NCBI GenBank assembly: GCA_903889245.1
Contig: CAISWQ010000044.1
Location: 62,001 to 126,000, forward strand
Reading direction: 5' to 3'
DNA length: 64,000 nucleotides
DNA from: an uncultured Lentisphaerota bacterium
Lineage (GTDB): Bacteria; Verrucomicrobiota; Kiritimatiellia; CAIQIC01
Shown here piece by piece: positions 60,495 through 64,000 of the stretch. The stretch's first letter is position 1. Every line of letters starts with the position of its first letter. The notes beneath the pieces are model-generated. The model was not told the origin of the DNA, ran no database searches, and saw only the letters and a list, made by a program, of their open reading frames with translations. The position numbers and the translations under genes were made by a program.

Positions 60495-61868
60495 ATGAAC
60501 GACGCAGCGAGAAAACAAGCCGGCGTTTTGGATGTGGAATTTCAACCGCTGATGGCGGCGCTGACGCAGGCGCGCGCGGCGGGCGGCAAGGAACAACTTT
60601 CCATCGCATGGGAACGCGAGGAGGGTTGCGTGGCGCGTCATGATTTGCCATTGCCACCCAACGCGGAGACCGACGAAAACTTTTTCCACCTGGCCGAACG
60701 CGTGACGAAATTCCTGCTCTGGTCGGCTGGCGGCTGGAAGCTGCTGCTCGCGGGGCCGGAGAAAATCTGTGCGCGGCTGGCGGCGGATTACGACGCGAAG
60801 GGCCGTCGCGCCTTCGATGCCGATTTGATGCAGCGCGTCTACGGCAAGCCGATGACCGTCGAGCGTCGCGCATTTTCCGGGATGCCAACTGCGCGGGATG
60901 CCGCCATGAGCGTCGGCGGCCATCTCGATGGCTGCCGGCTCGGCTTCGACCTCGGCGCGAGCGACTACAAGATCAGCGCCGTCCGTGAGGGCGAGGTCGT
61001 CTTCAGTGAGGAGCTGCCGTGGACGCCGCGCGATTACACCGACCCGGAACAGCACTTTCAGAAACTCAACGAGGGTCTCAAGCTGGCAGCGTCCAAGCTG
61101 CCGCGCGTGGATGCCATCGGCGGCAGCACGGCCGGCGTCGTCGTGGCCAACCGCATCATGGTGGCCTCGCTCTTCCGCGCGGTGCCGGCGGAAAAATACG
61201 CCGCCGCCCAGGACATCTTCCTGCGCCTGCAGAAGGAATGGCAGGTGCCGGTGGAAGTCGCCAACGATGGCGATGTGACCGCGCTCGCCGGCGCGATGAG
61301 CCTTGGCGTCACCGCGATCCTCGGCGTGGCGATGGGCTCGAGCGAGGCCGCCGGCTACCTCGACCGCCGCGGCCGCCTGACCGGCCGTCTGACCGAACTG
61401 GCCTTCGCGCCGGTGGACCTCAATCCCGCCGCGCCGCCAGACGAGTGGTCGGGAGACCTTGGTGTCGGCGTGCAATATTTCTCACAGCAGGCGGTGAACA
61501 AGCTGGCGCTGATGGCCGGCATCGTCTTCCCCGACAAGCAGCCGCTACCCGAGCGCCTCAAGGAAATCCAAACCCGGATGGCGCGCGGCGATGACACTGC
61601 GCGGCAGATTTACGAAGCCATCGGCAAGTATCTCGGCCACGCCGTGCCGTGGTACCGCGAGTTCTATGATTTCGACCATCTGCTGATTCTTGGCCGTGTG
61701 ACGAGCGGGCAGGGCGGCGAGATCGTCCTCGATGGCGCGAAGAAAATTTTGAAGGCTGACTATCCGGCGCTCGCGGAGCAGGTGAACGTGTTCATGCCGG
61801 ACGAGAAGGCGCGGCGCGTCGGCCAGTCGGTGGCCGCCGCCAGCCTGCCGCAATTGAAACGGAGCTGA
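60495..61868 (+). CDS. ROK-family sugar kinase-like protein
   Basis: 457 residues. The second half is a ROK/ASKHA domain: CRLGFDLGASDYKISAVREG (phosphate-1 loop), DAIGGSTAGVVVANRIM, PVEVANDGDVTALAGAMSLG (catalytic Asp) and ILGVAMGSSEAAGYLDRRG. The ROK zinc CxCGxxGC motif is absent and the N-terminal 150 residues are an extra domain, so it is not a standard glucokinase. AGGAG precedes the ATG. It likely phosphorylates or senses the pathway sugar; co-transcribed with the PIG-L and aminotransferase genes (3-bp and 27-bp gaps). Confidence 0.75.
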   Translation: MNDAARKQAGVLDVEFQPLMAALTQARAAGGKEQLSIAWEREEGCVARHDLPLPPNAETDENFFHLAERVTKFLLWSAGGWKLLLAGPEKICARLAADYDAKGRRAFDADLMQRVYGKPMTVERRAFSGMPTARDAAMSVGGHLDGCRLGFDLGASDYKISAVREGEVVFSEELPWTPRDYTDPEQHFQKLNEGLKLAASKLPRVDAIGGSTAGVVVANRIMVASLFRAVPAEKYAAAQDIFLRLQKEWQVPVEVANDGDVTALAGAMSLGVTAILGVAMGSSEAAGYLDRRGRLTGRLTELAFAPVDLNPAAPPDEWSGDLGVGVQYFSQQAVNKLALMAGIVFPDKQPLPERLKEIQTRMARGDDTARQIYEAIGKYLGHAVPWYREFYDFDHLLILGRVTSGQGGEIVLDGAKKILKADYPALAEQVNVFMPDEKARRVGQSVAAASLPQLKRS

Positions 61869-61870
61869 CG

Positions 61871-62725
61871 ATGAAACTGCACCAACCCACCGCTGATGTG
61901 TTCGTGCCCGATGGCCTCGCGCCCGAGGCTGCGCTGCAACGCGTGACGCACCTGGGCATCGGCGCGCACCAGGACGATCTCGAGTTCATGGCGTTCCATG
62001 GCATCCTCGCCTGCTACCACAGCGAAAACCAGTGGTTCGGCGGCGTCACCTGCACCAACGGCGGCGGCAGTTCGCGCACCGGCCCGTATGCGGCTTTCAC
62101 CGACGAGCAGATGATGGCGATCCGCCGCCACGAGCAGCGCACCGCCGCGGTCGTCGGTCGCTACGGCGCGATGCTGCAACTCGATTATCCGAGCAGCGCC
62201 ATCAAGAGCGCGACCGATCCCTCCGTGAAGGACGACCTCAAGCAGATCCTCACCGCCGCGCGGCCACAGGTCGTCTACACGCACAACCTCGCCGACAAGC
62301 ACGACACGCACATCGGCGTCGCCGTCGCCACCATCCAGGCGCTGCGCGAACTGCCGCGCGACCGGCGGCCCGAAAAAGTCTGGGGCTGCGAAATCTGGCG
62401 CGACCTCGACTGGCTGCCGGACGCCGACAAGGTACTGATGGATGTCAGCGCGCACGGCAACCTCGCCGCCGCACTCAACGGCGTCTTCGATTCGCAGATC
62501 GCCGGCGGCAAGCGCTATGACCTCGCCACGCAGGGCCGCCGCCAGGCCAACGCCACCTTCCTCGAATCGCACGCGTGCGACAAGACGACCATGCAGATCT
62601 TCGGCATGGACCTGACGCCACTCGTGGCCGACGAAAAGCTCGACCTGGTCGAGTATGTCTGCGGCTACATCAAAAAATTCAGCGCCGAGGTCCGGCAGAA
62701 GCTGGGCAAGCGGCTGGGCAACTAA
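61871..62725 (+). CDS. PIG-L family deacetylase
   Basis: 284-residue LmbE/PIG-L zinc deacetylase. HLGIGAHQDDLEFMAFHGI is the AHxDDxE-type motif (Gln for Pro), and YTHNLADKHDTHIGVAVAT gives the H-x-x-H. Members deacetylate N-acetylglucosaminyl compounds, for example in mycothiol or bacillithiol synthesis and in antibiotics. Located between a ROK kinase and a sugar aminotransferase, its substrate is probably an N-acetyl amino sugar. Confidence 0.88.
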   Translation: MKLHQPTADVFVPDGLAPEAALQRVTHLGIGAHQDDLEFMAFHGILACYHSENQWFGGVTCTNGGGSSRTGPYAAFTDEQMMAIRRHEQRTAAVVGRYGAMLQLDYPSSAIKSATDPSVKDDLKQILTAARPQVVYTHNLADKHDTHIGVAVATIQALRELPRDRRPEKVWGCEIWRDLDWLPDADKVLMDVSAHGNLAAALNGVFDSQIAGGKRYDLATQGRRQANATFLESHACDKTTMQIFGMDLTPLVADEKLDLVEYVCGYIKKFSAEVRQKLGKRLGN

Positions 62726-62752
62726 CGTCAACCACCAAACAGGAGAAAGAAG

Positions 62753-63892
62753 ATGCAAGTTGGGTTCTATGGTCACGTCCGGCAGTATCACAACATCAAG
62801 AAGGAGCTTGATGCGAACATCGCGCGCGTGCTCGAGAGCGGTGAGTTTGTGCACGGCCCGATGAACAAGCAGTTCGAGAAGGAATTCGCCGCCTTCTCCG
62901 GCACCAAGTACGCGATCCCCTGCGGCAACGGCACCGACGCGATCTGGCTGACGCTCATGGCGCTCGGCATCGGCGAGGGCGATGAGGTCATCACCAACGC
63001 CAACACCTTCTTCGCCACCGCCGAGGCGATCTGGATCGCCGGCGCGACCGCCGTGCTGATTGATTGCGACCCGCAGACCAAGTGCCTTGATCCTGCGAAG
63101 ATCGAGGCCGCCATCACGCGCAAGACCCGCGCGATCATCCCCGTCCACCTCTACGGCCAGTGCGCCGACATGCCCGCGATCAAGCAGATCGCCGACAAGC
63201 ACAAGCTCTGGGTCATCGAGGACAACGCGCAGGCCATCGACGCCGCCGGCGACACGTTCAAGATCGGCGAGCTCTCCGACGCCGTCTGCACGAGCTTCAT
63301 CATCCAGAAGAACCTCGGCTGCTTCGGCGACGGCGGCGCGATCGTCACGAACAACGAGCAGGTCCATCGCGTGACCAAGCTGCTGCGCGCACACGGCTCG
63401 CCGGCCCGCAACGTCCACAGCTTTGGTTTCAACAGCCGCCTCGACGACCTTCAGGCCGGCGTGCTCTCCGCCAAGCTCAAACACATCCACCAGTGGAACA
63501 ACAACCGCATCAAGTGGGCCGCGCGCTATACCAAGGGCCTCAAGGGCGCGAAGAACTTCGACCTGCCCTACGCCAAGCCTGGCTACCGCCACGTCTGGCA
63601 CCTCTACGTCATCGAGACGAAGAACCCCGCCGACCGCGACGGCCTGCTCGATTTCCTCGTCAAGAACGGTATTGACGCCAAGACGCACTACTCGATCGCG
63701 ATCCACCAGCAAGCCGGTTATCCGTGGGGCAAGGGCGCCCGCGTCGTCGGCCCGCTGACCAACGCCGAGCGGAACGCGGCGAGCTGCATCAGCCTGCCGA
63801 TGTTCCCGGAACTGAAGGCCGAGGAAGTGGACTACGTCATCGCCAAGTGCCGCGAGTGGGACAAGGCGCAGAAGCAGGACATAGTCGGCTGA
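62753..63892 (+). CDS. DegT/DnrJ/EryC1/StrS sugar aminotransferase
   Basis: 379-residue PLP aminotransferase acting on keto-sugars. CGNGTDAIWLTLMALGIGEGDEVI, VHLYGQCADMPAI and IEDNAQAIDA are family motifs. The PLP Lys is at about residue 186 (SFIIQKNLGCFGDGG), unlike the His-containing relative at 19169. AGGAG precedes the start. With the PIG-L and ROK genes it suggests synthesis of an amino sugar; a kanosamine-type path is one option. Confidence 0.92.
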   Translation: MQVGFYGHVRQYHNIKKELDANIARVLESGEFVHGPMNKQFEKEFAAFSGTKYAIPCGNGTDAIWLTLMALGIGEGDEVITNANTFFATAEAIWIAGATAVLIDCDPQTKCLDPAKIEAAITRKTRAIIPVHLYGQCADMPAIKQIADKHKLWVIEDNAQAIDAAGDTFKIGELSDAVCTSFIIQKNLGCFGDGGAIVTNNEQVHRVTKLLRAHGSPARNVHSFGFNSRLDDLQAGVLSAKLKHIHQWNNNRIKWAARYTKGLKGAKNFDLPYAKPGYRHVWHLYVIETKNPADRDGLLDFLVKNGIDAKTHYSIAIHQQAGYPWGKGARVVGPLTNAERNAASCISLPMFPELKAEEVDYVIAKCREWDKAQKQDIVG

Positions 63893-63930
63893 AAGAAGCG
63901 GGGCGGTTGCGCCGCGCGGCCGTCCCGCTT

Positions 63931-64000
63931 TTCCAAGGCTTGGAAAAAAGAATGCGAATTTTTCCAAGCCTTGGAAAAGATCGGATGAAAAGTTCCAGGC
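63931..64000. repeat. Phased palindrome array P10 (at least 3 units)
   Basis: Centres 63938 and 63969, with a third unit starting at 63993 and thus centred at 64000 if complete: spacing 31 and 31 bp. The array continues beyond the window. Confidence 0.88.

Overview
The window looks like a chromosomal segment from a GC-rich anaerobic bacterium of the PVC superphylum, most likely Verrucomicrobiota/Kiritimatiellota. The reasons are secreted sulfatases and a sialidase, a DUF6259-type glycoside hydrolase, ROK-family sugar genes, a class III (oxygen-sensitive) ribonucleotide reductase, LPS-type acyltransferases, and many short repetitive 'words' between genes. The taxonomy is inference; no rRNA or tRNA gene was recognised.

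Layout. 1-9.5 kb: two sulfatases and a sialidase (minus strand), an amidohydrolase lipoprotein, a VapBC toxin-antitoxin pair between direct repeats, a VOC gene broken by one stop codon, an M14-like peptidase and a gene fragment. 9.6-15.5 kb: a type IV pilus motor operon (pilB, pilT, a second pilB, pilC). 15.8-30.1 kb: a cell-surface glycan locus with two convergent transcription units. The plus unit has two radical SAM proteins, a split transketolase, a PLP dehydratase of the ColD/E1 type (His in place of the PLP lysine), a glycosyltransferase, a polytopic membrane protein and an SGNH protein. The minus unit has a glycosyltransferase, a heptose-kinase-like GHMP kinase and two nucleotide-sugar epimerases/reductases. 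30.2-46 kb: LarA-like protein, metzincin-like secreted peptidase, alpha-galactosidase, tcdA, rsmE, iron alcohol dehydrogenase, rlmN and a large glycoside hydrolase. 45.6-49.8 kb: nrdG, a redoxin and nrdD behind probable NrdR boxes. 50.2-55 kb: hisC-tyrA-aroA-cmk-plsC (aromatic amino acid and membrane lipid precursors). 55.1-59 kb: minus-strand LpxL-like acyltransferase, HAD phosphatase, two uncharacterised membrane-associated proteins and a LysE exporter. 59.1-63.9 kb: ROK regulator, ROK kinase, PIG-L deacetylase and sugar aminotransferase, probably one amino-sugar pathway under the ROK regulator.

The most unusual feature is the intergenic DNA. (1) A 15-bp palindrome, TTCCAAGGCTTGGAA and variants, occurs about 31 times in ten clusters. 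Inside clusters the centres are 30-32 bp apart, about three helical turns; one pair is 21 bp apart, two turns. (2) REP-like hairpins with a GTAG foot and compensatory stem changes occur singly and as inverted doublets. (3) Both kinds of element have entered coding sequence in frame: rsmE carries two palindromes and three REP units, and the iron alcohol dehydrogenase carries a 51-bp (17-codon) REP doublet that also exists as an intergenic copy. (4) Several families of 6-8-bp tandem words form inverted pairs between genes. Elements of types 1 and 2 are absent from the 15.8-30.1 kb glycan locus, apart from the cluster at its left edge.
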